DNA from: Solimonas sp. K1W22B-7
GTDB taxonomy: Bacteria > Pseudomonadota > Gammaproteobacteria > Nevskiales > Nevskiaceae
Reading direction: 5' to 3'
Length of the DNA stretch: 64,000 nucleotides
Assembly (NCBI RefSeq): GCF_003428335.1
Contig: NZ_CP031704.1
Span: forward strand, 2,108,001-2,172,000
Shown: piece after piece, positions 45,397-56,175 of the stretch
How the letters are laid out: the number at the start of each line of letters is the position of its first letter
Position numbering within the stretch: the first letter of the stretch is position 1
Made by a program: the position numbers and the translations under genes
The notes under the pieces: model-generated
What the model was told of the DNA's origin: nothing
The model's database searches: none
What the model saw: the letters and a program-made list of their open reading frames with translations, nothing else

Positions 45397-46212
45397 ATGC
45401 TCGTCCAGCGCGTCGTTACCGCCCTGATCCTGCTGCCCCTGCTGCTGGCGCTGGTCTGGTATGCGCCCACCCCCTGGCTCTATGCCGTGCTGGCCCTGGT
45501 CGGCATGCTGATGGCCTGGGAGTGGACCGGCCTGATGTCCTGGGCCGAGCGCGGACGCCGCTGGGCTTACACGGCGGTCTGCGGTCTGCTGCTGGCCCTG
45601 GCCTGGTTCGTGCCGGGGCGCGAAAGCCTGCTGCCCTGGCTGCTGGGCGTGGCGGTGCTCTGGTGGCTGTTCGCGATCTCGCTGTTCCCGCGCTTTCCCG
45701 ACAACATCGGCAAGCAGCAGACCTCGGGTTTGCCGATGGCCCTGCTGGGCCTGCTGCTGACCGTCTCGACCCTGCTGGCCCTGGCCGCCCTGCATGCCAT
45801 GGGCCCGCTGAAGCTGCTGTTCTTCCTGTTCATCGTCTTCGCTGCCGACACCGGCGCCTATCTCGCGGGCCGCAATTTCGGCAAGCGCAAGCTGGCGCCG
45901 AACATCTCGCCGGGCAAGACCGTGGAGGGTGCCGTCGGCGGCCTGTTGCTGACCGCCGCCTGGGCCATGACCGCGGGACTCTATGTCTTCGCCCCCAGCG
46001 GCAACCAGGTCTGGCTGCTGCTGTTGCTGACCGTGGTGGTGGCGGCCATCTCGATCGTCGGCGACCTCACCGAGTCGATGTTCAAGCGCATCGCCGGCAT
46101 CAAGGACAGCGGCAACATCCTGCCGGGCCATGGCGGCATCCTCGACCGCGTCGACAGCATTCTCGCCGGCGCGCCGGTGATGGTGCTGGGCCTTTACCTC
46201 ACAGGCCTGTAA
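45397..46212 (+). CDS. cdsA: Phosphatidate cytidylyltransferase
   Basis: The 271-residue integral membrane enzyme makes CDP-diacylglycerol, the branch point of phospholipid synthesis. About seven to eight membrane segments are apparent. The C-terminal signature [36 protein letters not shown] is intact, as is [30 protein letters not shown]. Its stop overlaps the dxr start (TAATG). A 93-base gap separates it from uppS. Confidence 0.95.
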   Translation: MLVQRVVTALILLPLLLALVWYAPTPWLYAVLALVGMLMAWEWTGLMSWAERGRRWAYTAVCGLLLALAWFVPGRESLLPWLLGVAVLWWLFAISLFPRFPDNIGKQQTSGLPMALLGLLLTVSTLLALAALHAMGPLKLLFFLFIVFAADTGAYLAGRNFGKRKLAPNISPGKTVEGAVGGLLLTAAWAMTAGLYVFAPSGNQVWLLLLLTVVVAAISIVGDLTESMFKRIAGIKDSGNILPGHGGILDRVDSILAGAPVMVLGLYLTGL

Positions 46213-47411
46213 TGCAGAATCTCGTCGTCCTGGGCGCGACCGGCACCATCGGGCGCAACACACTCGACGTCGCGGCGCGACACGCCGACAAGCTGCAGGT
46301 CCTGGGCCTGAGCGCCCAGCGCGATGCCGAGGGCCTGTTCGAACTCTGCCGCCAGCATCGTCCCCGTTTCGCCGTGCTGCAGGACCCTGCCGCCGCCGAG
46401 CGGCTGCGCGGCCTGTGCCGCGAGGCCGGGCTGGCCTGCGAGGTGGGTTCAGGCGCCGAGGCGATCTGCGCGCTGGCGGCCCATGCCGAGGCCGGGCAGG
46501 TGATGTCGGCCATCGTCGGCGCCGCCGGCCTGCTGCCGACGCTGGCGGCGGTGCGCGCCGGCAAGCGGGTGCTGATCGCCAACAAGGAGCCGCTGGTCAT
46601 GGCCGGCGCCCTGCTGATGGCCGAGGCCGAGCGCTTCGGGGCCACGCTGATCCCGATCGACTCCGAGCACAACGCCATCTTCCAGTGCCTGCCGGCGCCG
46701 GCGCGCTGCGGCGAGGTTCCCCGGGGCGTGCGCCGGCTGGTCCTGACCGCCAGCGGCGGCCCCTTCCGCGAGACGCCGCTGGCACAACTTGAAACCGTGA
46801 CCCCGCAACAAGCCGTGCGGCACCCGAACTGGGTCATGGGCCAGAAGATCTCGGTGGACTCGGCCACCATGATGAACAAGGGCCTGGAACTGATCGAGGC
46901 CGCGGTGCTCTACCGCCTGCCGGCCGGGCAGCTGGACGTGGTGATCCACCCCGAGAGCGCGATCCATTCGATCGTCGAGTATGTCGACGGTTCGATGCTG
47001 GCCCAGCTGGGCCAGCCCGACATGCGCGTGCCGATCGCCCATGCCCTGGCCTGGCCGGAGCGCTGGGAGTCGGGCGTGGGAGGACTGGACCTGGCGGCCC
47101 TGGGCCGTTTCCGCTTCGAGGCGCCGGACGAGCGCCGCTTCCCCTGCCTGCGCCTGGCACGGCGCGCGCTCAGGGAAGGCGGCGTACTGCCGAACGTATT
47201 GAACGCGGCGAACGAAATCGCTGTCGAAGCATTTCTGCAGCATCGGCTGGACTACCCGGGGATTCCCGCAGTGATCGAAGAGGTAATGGACGCCGCCGGC
47301 GGGCGTGAGGCCGGCGCGGACCTGGACAGCATCCTGGCGCTCGACGCCTGGGCCCGCGGCGTGGCCACACTGGCTGTGGGCGAGCGTGGCCGGAGCCGCC
47401 TGCATGCATGA
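46212..47411 (+). CDS. dxr: 1-deoxy-D-xylulose 5-phosphate reductoisomerase
   Basis: The 399-residue enzyme carries out the first committed step of the MEP pathway. ATG 46212 ([20 protein letters not shown]) overlaps the cdsA stop by one base. The NADPH-binding loop LGATGTIG, the SASGGPFR-like [11 protein letters not shown] segment, and [27 protein letters not shown] (metal and substrate residues) are conserved. It overlaps rseP by 8 bases. Together with ispH, ispB and uppS in this window it gives a near-complete view of isoprenoid use. Confidence 0.96.
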   Translation: MQNLVVLGATGTIGRNTLDVAARHADKLQVLGLSAQRDAEGLFELCRQHRPRFAVLQDPAAAERLRGLCREAGLACEVGSGAEAICALAAHAEAGQVMSAIVGAAGLLPTLAAVRAGKRVLIANKEPLVMAGALLMAEAERFGATLIPIDSEHNAIFQCLPAPARCGEVPRGVRRLVLTASGGPFRETPLAQLETVTPQQAVRHPNWVMGQKISVDSATMMNKGLELIEAAVLYRLPAGQLDVVIHPESAIHSIVEYVDGSMLAQLGQPDMRVPIAHALAWPERWESGVGGLDLAALGRFRFEAPDERRFPCLRLARRALREGGVLPNVLNAANEIAVEAFLQHRLDYPGIPAVIEEVMDAAGGREAGADLDSILALDAWARGVATLAVGERGRSRLHA

Positions 47412-48795
47412 TTTCTTCTGGGGGCTGGGCGGATTCATCGTCGCGATGGGTGTCCTGGTCGCTTTCCACGAGTTCGGCCACTACTGGGTCGCGCGCCGCT
47501 GCGGCGTCAAGGTGCTGCGCTTCTCGATCGGTTTCGGCCGCCAGATCTGGACCCGCCGCGCCGCCGACGGCGTGGAATGGACCCTGTCGGCGATCCCGCT
47601 GGGTGGCTACGTCAAGATGCTGGACGAGCGCGAGGGGCCGGTGCCGGCCGCCGAACGCCACCTGGCCTTCAACAACGCCACGGTCGGCCGGCGCATCCTG
47701 ATCGTCGCCGCCGGACCCACCTTCAACTTCCTGCTGGCCATCGCCTTCTACTGGCTGGTGCTGGTCATGGGCGTGCAGAGCATCAAGCCGATGATCGCCG
47801 CCCCGGCCGAGAAGTCCGCCGCCGCCGCGGCCGGCCTGCGCGAGGGCGAGCAGATCCTGCAGGTGGCGGGCGCACTCACCCCGACCTGGATCGAGCTGCG
47901 CACCGAGCTGATGGACAAGGCCATGGCCGGCGGCAGCATGCCGCTGCGGGTGCAGGCGGCCGACGGTGGCATGCGCGACGTGCACCTGGACCTGCGCGGG
48001 GTCCGGGTGGACCCGCAGTTTGTCTTCACCGACCTGGGCCTGGAAGTCTACGAGCCGCCGATCCCCGCGATCGCCGCCAGCGTGGAAAAGGGCAGCGCCG
48101 CCGATGCCGCCGGCATGCGCGACGGCGACCAGATCGTCAGCCTCAACGGCCAGCCGATGGCCAACCGCCGCGAAGTGATTGCCTGGGTCAGCGCCCGGCC
48201 GGAGCAGGTCGTCCGGATCGGGATCCTGCGCGGCTCGCAAACCCTGGAGCTGCAGGCCATCGTTGGCCGCGTCGAAACCCAGGGCCGCGTGATCGGCCGG
48301 CTCGGCGTCAGCCTTGGCGTGCTTCCGGGCTCCGACATAGCGGGCTCCCGGGACTTGTGGCAGGATTTGCGCGCCGAAAGCCGGCGCGACCCCCTGGAGG
48401 CCATGCCGGCCGCCGTGGCCCAGACCTGGCGGATGTCCGCGCTGACCTTGAAGTTGTTGTGGCGGATCGTGATCGGCGAGGTCTCGTTGAAGAATATCAG
48501 CGGTCCGATCCAGATCGCTGAGGTGGCGGGTTACTCTGCACAGATCGGTCTCGTGCAGTTCCTTGCTTTCCTGGCAGCGATGAGCGTCAGCCTCGGGGTG
48601 ATCAACCTGCTGCCGGTGCCGGTGCTCGATGGCGGGCATCTGCTGTTTTACGGAATCGAGGCGTTGAAGGGTTCGCCGTTGTCGGCTCGGGCGCAGGAGT
48701 TTGGGCTGCGTCTCGGGTTCACGTTTGTGGTGATGCTGATGGGGTTGGCGTTCTACAACGACCTGCTGCCGCGCTTCGCGAAATTGCTGAACTGA
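47404..48795 (+). CDS. rseP: Site-2 protease RseP
   Basis: The 463-residue membrane zinc protease cleaves the anti-sigma factor RseA within the membrane and clears remnant signal peptides. ATG 47404 gives [28 protein letters not shown], with the HEFGH zinc motif in the first membrane segment; the frame is open further upstream inside dxr. Two PDZ domains occupy about 110-300, and the C-terminal [23 protein letters not shown] carries the third zinc ligand (Asp). It sits immediately upstream of bamA, a conserved link between sigma-E signalling and outer-membrane assembly. Confidence 0.95.
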   Translation: MHDFFWGLGGFIVAMGVLVAFHEFGHYWVARRCGVKVLRFSIGFGRQIWTRRAADGVEWTLSAIPLGGYVKMLDEREGPVPAAERHLAFNNATVGRRILIVAAGPTFNFLLAIAFYWLVLVMGVQSIKPMIAAPAEKSAAAAAGLREGEQILQVAGALTPTWIELRTELMDKAMAGGSMPLRVQAADGGMRDVHLDLRGVRVDPQFVFTDLGLEVYEPPIPAIAASVEKGSAADAAGMRDGDQIVSLNGQPMANRREVIAWVSARPEQVVRIGILRGSQTLELQAIVGRVETQGRVIGRLGVSLGVLPGSDIAGSRDLWQDLRAESRRDPLEAMPAAVAQTWRMSALTLKLLWRIVIGEVSLKNISGPIQIAEVAGYSAQIGLVQFLAFLAAMSVSLGVINLLPVPVLDGGHLLFYGIEALKGSPLSARAQEFGLRLGFTFVVMLMGLAFYNDLLPRFAKLLN

Positions 48796-48840
48796 CCGCT
48801 GTACTTTGCTATTCAGTTGACTAAAAAAGAAACCAGATCA

Positions 48841-51144
48841 GTGAAACCGCTGAGAACGAAAAAAACGGCGCTGGCCAGCGCCATCGCTGCGCTCGTGTTG
48901 ACGGGCCAGGCCTACGCCTTCCAGCCTTTCACGATCAAGGAAATCCGCGCCGATGGCCTGGAGCGCCTCGAGATCGGCACGGTCCTGACCTATCTGCCGC
49001 TGTCGGTGGGCGACGAGCTCAACGACGCCACCTCGCGCCAGGCGATCCGCTCGCTGTACGGCTCCGGGCTGTTCCAGGACGTGCAGCTGCAGCGCGACGG
49101 CGACGCCCTGGTGATCGTGGTCAAGGAACGCCCCTCCATCACCGCCTTCACGATCGAGGGCAACGAGAAGATCGGTGGCGACGACCTCAAGAAGTCGCTG
49201 AAGGACCTGGGCCTGGCCGAGGGCGAACTGTTCAAGCGCGAGCTGCTCGACGGCGTCGAGCAGGAACTGCGCCGCCAGTACTACTCCAACGGCTACTACG
49301 ACGTCGACATCAAGGCCAAGGTCACCGAGGAAGAGGGTAACCGCGTCAGCATCAAGATCGACGTGGTCGAGGGCAAGGTCACCCGCATCAAGGACATCAA
49401 CCTGCTCGGCAACAAGGCCTTCGGGACCGAGGAGCTGCTCAAGCAGTTCGCGCTCGAGGGCACCACCTGGATGCCGTTCCAGAGCAGCGACAAGTATTCC
49501 AAGCAGAAGCTGGTCGGCGACCTGGAAAAGCTGCAGTCCTACTACCAGGACCGCGGCTACCTCAAGGCCAACGTCTCCTCCGTGCAGGTCGCGCTGACGC
49601 CCGAGAAGGATTCGATCTACATCACGGTCAACCTCGAGGAAGGCGAGATCTACAAGATCAAGGATCGCCGCTTCTCCGGCGAGACCATCCTCAACGAGCA
49701 GTTCCTGAACGCGCTGGTGACGACCAAGCAGGGCGACATCTTCTCGCGCAAGGAAGCCACCGACAGCGCCAACCGCATCGAGGCCGCGCTGTCCGACATC
49801 GGTTACGCCTTTGCCGAGGTCAACCCGGTGCCCGAGGTGGAAGAGGGCACCCGCCTGGTCAGCATCAACTACGTGGTACAGCCGGGCAAGCGCGCGTATG
49901 TGCGCCGCATCGGCTTCAGCGGCAACCTCGGTACCAACGACGAGACGCTGCGCCGCGAGATGCGCCAGCTCGAGGCTGCGCCGTTCTCCAAGAGCCTGGT
50001 GGAGCGTTCGCGCGTGCGCCTGGCGCGCCTGCCGTTCATCGAGGACGTCGAGGTGGACACCCGCCCGGTCGCCGGCTCGGACGACATGGTCGACATCGCG
50101 TTCAAGGTCAAGGAGCGCCCGCCCGGATCGGTGCAGTTCGGCGTCGGCTACTCCGGCGCGCAGGGCTTCCTGATCACCGGCAGCCTCACGCACACCAACT
50201 TCCTGGGCACCGGCAACCGCGTCGAGGTCTCGGCCGAGAACAACTCGATCTCCAAGGCGCTGAGCCTGTCCTGGACCGATCCCTACTTCACCGCCGACGG
50301 CATCAGCCAGACGGTGTCGGCGTTCTACCGCAGTTCCGAGTCGGTGATCCGCTACAGCTCGGGCTTCAACACCAACGTGCTCGGCCTGAACCTGACCTAC
50401 GGCATCCCGCTGTCGGAATTCATGACCCTGCGCGTCGGCGGCGGGCTCGACGAAACCTCGATCGAGACCTTCCCGGCCTCCACCTCCAACGAGGTGCTGC
50501 AGTTCGTCATCGACAACGGCACGCGTTTCTTCAACTACTCGTTCCGCACCGGCATCACCTACGACTCGCGCAACCGCACCTTCTTCGCGGACCGCGGCGC
50601 GCTGCACTCGCTGAGCCTCGACCTGGGCATCCCGGGCAGCGACATCGAGTTCTACAACCTGAGCTACCGCGGCCAGCAGTACGTGCCGATCTACAAGGGC
50701 CTGTTCCTCGAGCTGAACGGCTCGGTCGGCCTGGTCGACACCTACGGCAGCGACCAGGAAGTACCGCCCTACGAGAACTTCTTCGCCGGCGGTCCGCGCA
50801 CGGTGCGCGGCTACCGCGACGGCTCGCTGGGCCCCCACGACACGCCGTTCGATAACCCCTACGGTGGCAAATTCCGCGCGACGGCGCAGAACAATCTGAT
50901 CATTCCGTTGCCGATCGCCAGCGACGGCAAGTCCACGCGTCTGAACCTGTTCTTCGACGTCGGCCAGGTGTTCGCACAGCCGGGCGACTTCCAGGCCGGC
51001 GAGCTGCGCCAGTCCGCGGGCATTGCCTTCTCCTGGTTCACGCCGTTCCTCGGCCTGCTCGACCTGAGCTATGCATTCCCGCTCAACGACGAGGAAGGCG
51101 ACGAGGCCGACCGCTTCCAGATCCGTTTCGGCGGTGGCTTCTAG
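48841..51144 (+). CDS. bamA: Outer membrane protein assembly factor BamA
   Basis: BamA inserts beta-barrel proteins into the outer membrane. I prefer GTG 48841, which gives a clean signal peptide (MKPLRTKKTALASAIAALVLTGQAYA, mature start FQPFTIKEIRADGLERLE); a TTG at 48817 would add eight residues. Neither has a strong ribosome binding site. Five POTRA domains occupy about residues 25-420, followed by a 16-strand barrel with the conserved loop 6 motif VRGYRDGSLGP (usual VRGF/Y) and the C-terminal IRFGGGF ending in Phe. The stop codon TAG belongs to the CTAG at the edge of a foldback element. Confidence 0.94.
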   Translation: MKPLRTKKTALASAIAALVLTGQAYAFQPFTIKEIRADGLERLEIGTVLTYLPLSVGDELNDATSRQAIRSLYGSGLFQDVQLQRDGDALVIVVKERPSITAFTIEGNEKIGGDDLKKSLKDLGLAEGELFKRELLDGVEQELRRQYYSNGYYDVDIKAKVTEEEGNRVSIKIDVVEGKVTRIKDINLLGNKAFGTEELLKQFALEGTTWMPFQSSDKYSKQKLVGDLEKLQSYYQDRGYLKANVSSVQVALTPEKDSIYITVNLEEGEIYKIKDRRFSGETILNEQFLNALVTTKQGDIFSRKEATDSANRIEAALSDIGYAFAEVNPVPEVEEGTRLVSINYVVQPGKRAYVRRIGFSGNLGTNDETLRREMRQLEAAPFSKSLVERSRVRLARLPFIEDVEVDTRPVAGSDDMVDIAFKVKERPPGSVQFGVGYSGAQGFLITGSLTHTNFLGTGNRVEVSAENNSISKALSLSWTDPYFTADGISQTVSAFYRSSESVIRYSSGFNTNVLGLNLTYGIPLSEFMTLRVGGGLDETSIETFPASTSNEVLQFVIDNGTRFFNYSFRTGITYDSRNRTFFADRGALHSLSLDLGIPGSDIEFYNLSYRGQQYVPIYKGLFLELNGSVGLVDTYGSDQEVPPYENFFAGGPRTVRGYRDGSLGPHDTPFDNPYGGKFRATAQNNLIIPLPIASDGKSTRLNLFFDVGQVFAQPGDFQAGELRQSAGIAFSWFTPFLGLLDLSYAFPLNDEEGDEADRFQIRFGGGF

Positions 51145-51410
51145 GGCCTGTTAACACTACGGCAGTCGCTGCGATGCCCCCGTATTTGCGGCCAGGCACG
51201 ACGCGAGGAGGAAGTTTGGTGGTTCCAAATAACCGACGAGCAACACAGCATGGCCGCAAAGACGGGGGCACCCGGAGGGCGGGACCGTTTTGGCGCATGG
51301 CGTCGTCCCGCCCCGCTGATGTACGTCTAGTACACGGCGCGTGCCGGGACATAGCCCTGCGCCAAAACGGTCTCCGTCGCAGCGACTGCCGTAGTGTTAA
51401 CAGGCCCTAG
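51141..51410. repeat. 270-bp nested foldback element between bamA and skp
   Basis: A perfect 34-bp terminal inverted repeat (51141-51174 / 51377-51410) starts CTAGGGCCTGTTAACACTAC and ends with its mirror image. Inside are a 20-bp pair with one mismatch (51175-51194 / 51251-51270) and a perfect 15-bp pair GACCGTTTTGGCGCA (51283-51297 / 51358-51372). The CTAG at each edge could be a 4-bp target duplication of the IS5 type. No gene is encoded. The shape is that of a MITE or of a highly folded RNA. Confidence 0.8.
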
Positions 51411-51475
51411 GGGCTGCCGTAATATTGCGCTGTCACACTTCTACTCCATTCATAGACAGAACCCAGAGACTTACG

Positions 51476-51994
51476 ATGCAAAACCTCACCCGTATCCTCA
51501 GCGTCATGGCCCTGGCTTCCGGCGCGTTGCTGTCCACGCCGGCGATGGCTGAACTCAAGATCGCCTCCATCCGCCTCGGCGAGGTGTTCCAGCAGTCGCC
51601 CACGATCAAGGCCGGCGGCGAGAAGCTGAAGGCCGAGTTCGAGCGCAAGAAGAACGAACTGGAAGCCGAAGGCAAGCGCCTGTACGACGACAGCGAGAAG
51701 TTCAAGAAGGAGCGCGACCTGCTGTCCTCGGCGGATCGCAGCAAGCGCGAGAAGGATCTGGCCAACCGCAACGTCGAGTTCCAGCAGAAGCAGCGCCAGG
51801 CGCAGGAAGACCTCGCCGGCCGCGAGCGCCAGATGTTCACCGACGCGCAGGCCAAGGTCGACGTCATCATCCAGCAGCTGGTCAAGGAAAAGCAGCTCGA
51901 CCTGATCGTGCGCGACCCGGTCTGGGCGACCCCGGCGGTGGACATCACCGACGAAGTGGTCAAGCGCCTGGGCCCCGGCGCCGCCGCCAAGTAA
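51476..51994 (+). CDS. skp: Periplasmic chaperone Skp/OmpH
   Basis: ATG 51476 gives 172 residues with a signal peptide cleaved after AMA (MQNLTRILSVMALASGALLSTPAMA-ELKIASI). The mature protein has the OmpH pattern: a short beta core and a long charged coiled coil (KAEFERKKNELEAEGKRLYDDSEKFKKERD and so on), which forms the jellyfish tentacles that hold unfolded outer-membrane proteins for BamA. It is next to bamA as usual, but separated by a 331-base gap filled with the foldback element. A terminator follows the gene. Confidence 0.93.
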   Translation: MQNLTRILSVMALASGALLSTPAMAELKIASIRLGEVFQQSPTIKAGGEKLKAEFERKKNELEAEGKRLYDDSEKFKKERDLLSSADRSKREKDLANRNVEFQQKQRQAQEDLAGRERQMFTDAQAKVDVIIQQLVKEKQLDLIVRDPVWATPAVDITDEVVKRLGPGAAAK

Positions 51995-52011
51995 ACAGTT
52001 GTTCGTTGCCG

Positions 52012-52045
52012 ACGGCCCGCGGCCCTTGCCGCGGGCCGTTTTCGT
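52012..52045 (+). terminator. Terminator after skp
   Basis: ACGGCCCGCGGC (52012-52023) / GCCGCGGGCCGT (52028-52039), 4-base loop, then TTTTCGTTTG. It suggests lpxD has its own promoter or relies on read-through. Confidence 0.85.
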
Positions 52046-52102
52046 TTGTTTTCAGTGGCCGGGGAGGGGGACTAGCCCGGCCGGACCTGCGATAATCGAC
52101 GC

Positions 52103-53158
52103 ATGACCACGCATAGCCTGGCCGATTTGGCCGCAAGATTCGGTCTGGAGCTGAAGGGGGAGGGCGCCACCGCCATCCAGGGCGTCTGCGCGCTCAACCC
52201 CGGCAAGCCCGGCTGTATCGGCTTCCTGTCCAATCCCAAGTACCGCGAACAGCTGGCCGGCACGCAGGCGGCGGCGGTGATCGTCGGTCCGCGCGATGCC
52301 GAGGCCCTGACGATCCCGGGCCTGGTCGCCAAGGACCCCTTCCTGGCCTACGCGCGCCTGGCCCAGCTGTTCGACCCCGATCGCGAGTTCGCGGCGGGGG
52401 TCCATCCGGGTGCCATGGTGTCGCCTGCGGCGCGGCTGGGCAGCGGCGTCCACGTCGGTGCCGGCGCCGTGATCGAAGCCGGGGCGCAGGTCGGCGACGG
52501 CAGCTACATCGGCCCCGGCTGCGTCATCGGTCGTGACGCGCAGATCGGCGAGGCTTGCCGGCTGGTGGCGCAGGTCCACGTCGGCGCACGGGTGCGCCTG
52601 GGCCGGCGCTGCACGGCGCAGCCCGGCGCGGTGATCGGTTCGCGCGGCTTCGGCAACGTTCCCGGCCCCGAGGGCTGGGAGGAAATCCCGCAGCTGGGCA
52701 GCGTGGTCGTGGGCGACAACGTCGAGATCGGTGCCAACACCTGCATCGACCGCGGCGCGATCGACGACACCGTGATCGAGGATGGCGTGCGCCTCGACAA
52801 CCTGATCCAGATCGCCCACAACGTCCGTATCGGCCGCCACACCGCCATCGCTGCCTGCACCGGCATCGCCGGCAGCACCCGCATCGGCTCGCGCTGCTTC
52901 ATCGGCGGCGCGGTCGGTATCGCCGGACATCTGACCATCGCCGACGACGTGTCCATCCTCGGGCGCGCCATGGTCACCCATTCGATTCCGGAAAAGGGCG
53001 TCTACGGCTCAGGCCTGCCGCTCAGTGAAGCGCGCGAGTGGCGCAAGACCGTCGCACGCATCCGGCGCTTGCCGCGCCTAGAAGAAAGACTGCGTGAGGT
53101 CGAGCGCCAACTGCAGCTCGACCCCAGGGAACAGGAAAATGACTCCAACGAATCTTGA
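52103..53158 (+). CDS. lpxD: UDP-3-O-(3-hydroxyacyl)glucosamine N-acyltransferase
   Basis: The 351-residue acyltransferase performs the third step of lipid A synthesis. The N-terminal uridine-binding domain (1-100) is followed by hexapeptide repeats of a left-handed beta-helix, including [67 protein letters not shown] with the catalytic-His context. A C-terminal helix ends the protein. The fabZ start lies 20 bases inside its 3' end. Confidence 0.95.
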   Translation: MTTHSLADLAARFGLELKGEGATAIQGVCALNPGKPGCIGFLSNPKYREQLAGTQAAAVIVGPRDAEALTIPGLVAKDPFLAYARLAQLFDPDREFAAGVHPGAMVSPAARLGSGVHVGAGAVIEAGAQVGDGSYIGPGCVIGRDAQIGEACRLVAQVHVGARVRLGRRCTAQPGAVIGSRGFGNVPGPEGWEEIPQLGSVVVGDNVEIGANTCIDRGAIDDTVIEDGVRLDNLIQIAHNVRIGRHTAIAACTGIAGSTRIGSRCFIGGAVGIAGHLTIADDVSILGRAMVTHSIPEKGVYGSGLPLSEAREWRKTVARIRRLPRLEERLREVERQLQLDPREQENDSNES

Positions 53159-53612
53159 TATCCGCGAAATCCTCAAGCTGCTGCCGCACCGCTATCCGTT
53201 CATGCTGGTGGATCGCGTGGTGTCGATCGACGCCGAGGCCGGCACGCTGGTGGCGCTGAAGAACGTCACCTACAACGAGAACTTCTTCCCGGGCCATTTT
53301 CCCGGTCTGCCGACCATGCCGGGCGTGCTGATGCTGGAAGCCATGGCCCAGGCCTGTGGCCTGCTGGCGGTGGTGAAATCCAACCTGCGCTGCGACTCCG
53401 GCTACATCCTGTACTTTGCCGGCATCGACAACTGCCGTTTCAAGCGGCCGGTGGTGCCTGGCGACCAGCTGCATTTCCATATCCACCTGGACAAGCAGAA
53501 GCGCGACCTGTGGAAGTTCAGCGCCCAGGCCAAGGTCGGCGACGAGCTGGCCTGCGAGGCGGAGATGATCTGCGTGCTGAAGAACGCCGGCCGCGACACC
53601 GGGAGCGATTGA
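53139..53612 (+). CDS. fabZ: 3-hydroxyacyl-ACP dehydratase
   Basis: ATG 53139 gives 157 residues ([27 protein letters not shown]), the usual length, with CAGGAAA upstream. The active-site His is in LLPHRYPF and the Glu in [15 protein letters not shown], after [10 protein letters not shown]. FabZ dehydrates 3-hydroxyacyl-ACP in fatty acid elongation and competes with LpxA/LpxD for 3-hydroxyacyl-ACP, which explains the conserved clustering. It overlaps lpxD at its start and lpxA by one base at its end. Confidence 0.96.
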   Translation: MTPTNLDIREILKLLPHRYPFMLVDRVVSIDAEAGTLVALKNVTYNENFFPGHFPGLPTMPGVLMLEAMAQACGLLAVVKSNLRCDSGYILYFAGIDNCRFKRPVVPGDQLHFHIHLDKQKRDLWKFSAQAKVGDELACEAEMICVLKNAGRDTGSD

Positions 53613-54394
53613 TGACCTCAGGTATCCATTCCACCGCCATCGTCGACCCCTCGGCCCGCCTGCATCCCTCGGTGGAGGTCGGTCCGTATACCGTGATCGG
53701 CGCCAACGTCGAGATCGGCGAGAACAGCTGGATCGGCCCGCACGTGGTGCTGGGCGGGCCGCTGAAGATCGGCCGCCAGAACCGCATCTTCCAGTTCAGC
53801 TCCATCGGCGAGGTCTCGCAGGACAAGTCCGCGCGCCTCGACGACGCCACCTCGGTGGAGATCGGCGACGGCAACACCATCCGCGAGTACGTCACCATCC
53901 AGCGCGGCACGCTCAAGGACACCGGCATCACCCGTGTCGGCAACGACAACTGGATCATGGCCAACGTCCACATCGCGCACGACTGCGTGGTGGGGTCCAA
54001 CACGATCCTGGCCAACGGCACCACCCTGGCCGGCCACATCACCATCGAGGACTACGTCGGTCTCGGCGGCTACACGCTGGTGCACCAGTTCTGCCGCGTC
54101 GGTGCCCATGCCTTCACCGGCGGCGGCACCGTGGTGCTGCGCGACCTGCCGCCCTTCGTGATCGCCGAGGGCCAGCCGGCCCGGCCGCGCGGCATCAACA
54201 GCGAAGGCCTCAAGCGCCGCGGGTTCACCCCCGAGCAGATCGACCAGATCAAGGACGCCTACAAGCTGATCTACATGTCCGGCGCGATCATGGCCGAGGT
54301 CAAGGAACGGCTCGCCGAGATGGCCAAGACCTCCGAGCACGCCGGCCAGATGCTGCAGTTCATCGAAACCTCCAAGCGCTCGCTGTCGCGCTGA
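53612..54394 (+). CDS. lpxA: UDP-N-acetylglucosamine acyltransferase
   Basis: The 260-residue enzyme starts lipid A synthesis. ATG 53612 overlaps the fabZ TGA (TGATG). Hexapeptide repeats run from about residue 5 to 185; the catalytic His lies in NVHIAHDCVVGSN. SIGEVSQDKSARLDD, a signature surrounding the active site of LpxA, differs slightly from the usual SIGEVPQDLKY. A helical C-terminal domain (about 190-260) completes it. LpxB follows 18 bases later. Confidence 0.95.
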   Translation: MTSGIHSTAIVDPSARLHPSVEVGPYTVIGANVEIGENSWIGPHVVLGGPLKIGRQNRIFQFSSIGEVSQDKSARLDDATSVEIGDGNTIREYVTIQRGTLKDTGITRVGNDNWIMANVHIAHDCVVGSNTILANGTTLAGHITIEDYVGLGGYTLVHQFCRVGAHAFTGGGTVVLRDLPPFVIAEGQPARPRGINSEGLKRRGFTPEQIDQIKDAYKLIYMSGAIMAEVKERLAEMAKTSEHAGQMLQFIETSKRSLSR

Positions 54395-54412
54395 CACCAG
54401 ACGGAATCCTCG

Positions 54413-55552
54413 ATGCGCATCGCGCTGGTGGCGGGCGAGCTGTCCGGGGACATCCTCGGCGCCGCCATCGTCAGGTCCCTGAAGCAGCGCTATCCGCAGG
54501 CGCAGATCTACGGTGTCACCGGCCCGCGCATGGTCGCGGCCGGCTGCGAAACCATCGCCTCCATCGACGTGCTGTCGGTGATGGGCATCGCCGAGGTGAT
54601 CCCGGCGCTGCCGCGCCTGTTCCGCCTGCGTGCGGACCTGCTGCGGCGCTTCCTGCAGGACCGCCCCGACGTGGTCATCGGCATCGACGCGCCGGACTTC
54701 AACCTGGGCCTGGAGCGGCGCCTGCGCGAGCGCGGCCTCAGGACCGTGCACGTGGTCAGCCCCTCGGTCTGGGCCTGGCGCCAGGGCCGGGTGAAGGGCA
54801 TCGCCCGCTCGGTCGACCGCATGCTCTGCCTGTTTCCCTTCGAGCCGCAGTTCTACGCCGGCCATGGCGTGCCGGCCGACTACATCGGCCATCCCCTGGC
54901 CGACGAGCTGGATGATTCCGTGGCGCCGGCCGAGGCGCGCGCCGGCCTGGGCCTGCCGCCCGATGGGCCGGTCGTGGCGATCCTGCCCGGCAGCCGCGGC
55001 GCCGAGCTGAAGTACCTGGGCGAACCCTTTGCCGCCGCCGCGGCCCTGCTGGCCCGGCAGCACCCCGGCATCCGCTTCGTCACCCCGGTGGCCAAGCCCA
55101 AGCTGCGGCAGGGGCTGGAGCAGGTGATCCGCAGCCATGCGCCGGACGTTCCCTGGACCCTCGTCGAAGGCCGCTCGCGCGAATGCATGCGCGCCGCAGA
55201 CGTGGTGCTGCTGGCCTCCGGCACCGCCACCCTGGAGTGCCTGCTGCTGGGGCGCCCGATGGTGGTGGCCTATCGCGCCGCCCCCTTCACGGCCTGGCTG
55301 ATGCTCAAGGCCGGACTGCTGAAGACCCGCTACGTCAGCCTGCCGAACCTGCTGTCGGCCGAACCCAGCGTGCCCGAGTTGCTGCAGGAGGCCGCGACCC
55401 CGGAGCGCCTGGCGGCCGAGGTGTCGCGCCTGCTGGCCGACGGCGAGCCGCGGCGCCACCAGCTGGGCCAGTTCCACGCCGTGCGCACCGAGCTGCGCCG
55501 CGATGCCGCCGGCCGCGCCGCCGAGGCCATCGCCGGCCTGCTGAGCGCTTAG
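54413..55552 (+). CDS. lpxB: Lipid-A-disaccharide synthase
   Basis: The 379-residue GT-B glycosyltransferase joins lipid X and UDP-diacylglucosamine. Visible motifs: RIALVAGELSGDILGAAIVRSLK, VIGIDAPDFNLGLERRLRERG, VSPSVWAWRQGR and LPGSRGAELKYLGEPF, and SGTATLECLLLGRPMVVAYRA near the C-terminal active site. Length and motifs are normal. It precedes rnhB by 9 bases. Confidence 0.95.
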   Translation: MRIALVAGELSGDILGAAIVRSLKQRYPQAQIYGVTGPRMVAAGCETIASIDVLSVMGIAEVIPALPRLFRLRADLLRRFLQDRPDVVIGIDAPDFNLGLERRLRERGLRTVHVVSPSVWAWRQGRVKGIARSVDRMLCLFPFEPQFYAGHGVPADYIGHPLADELDDSVAPAEARAGLGLPPDGPVVAILPGSRGAELKYLGEPFAAAAALLARQHPGIRFVTPVAKPKLRQGLEQVIRSHAPDVPWTLVEGRSRECMRAADVVLLASGTATLECLLLGRPMVVAYRAAPFTAWLMLKAGLLKTRYVSLPNLLSAEPSVPELLQEAATPERLAAEVSRLLADGEPRRHQLGQFHAVRTELRRDAAGRAAEAIAGLLSA

Positions 55553-55561
55553 AATTCGTCG

Positions 55562-56175
55562 ATGCCGCGCCGGATCGCCATTTCGACCTATACCCAGTCT
55601 TTCGTCGCCGGTGTCGACGAAGCCGGGCGCGGTTGCCTGGCCGGCCCGGTGTATGCGGCGGCGGTGATCCTGGACACGGGCCATGGCATCCGCGGCCTGG
55701 ATGACTCCAAGCAGCTCAGCGCGCTGCAGCGCGAAAGCCTGTTCGACCTGATCCAGCGCCGCGCCGTGGCTTTCGCCATCGCCCGCGCCGAGGTCGAGGA
55801 GATCGAACGTCTCAACATCCTGCATGCCTCGATGCTGGCGATGCGGCGCGCGGTGGAGAGGCTCAGCCCGGCGGCGCAGCACTGCCTGATCGATGGGAAC
55901 CGTTTGCCGCCGATGCTGCCCTGCAGCGCCGAGGCGGTGGTGGAAGGCGATGCCATCCACTCGCCGATCATGGCGGCGTCGATCCTGGCCAAGGTGGCGC
56001 GCGACCGCGAGATGCAGCGGCTCGACGCCGAGTTCCCCGGCTACGGCTTTGCGAAGCACAAGGGCTATGGCACACCGGAGCATCTGGCGGCGCTGCGCCG
56101 CCAGGGTCCCAGCAGCATGCACCGCATGGGTTTCGCGCCCTGTGCGCAGCCCGACCTGTTCGCGGGGCAGCCGGC

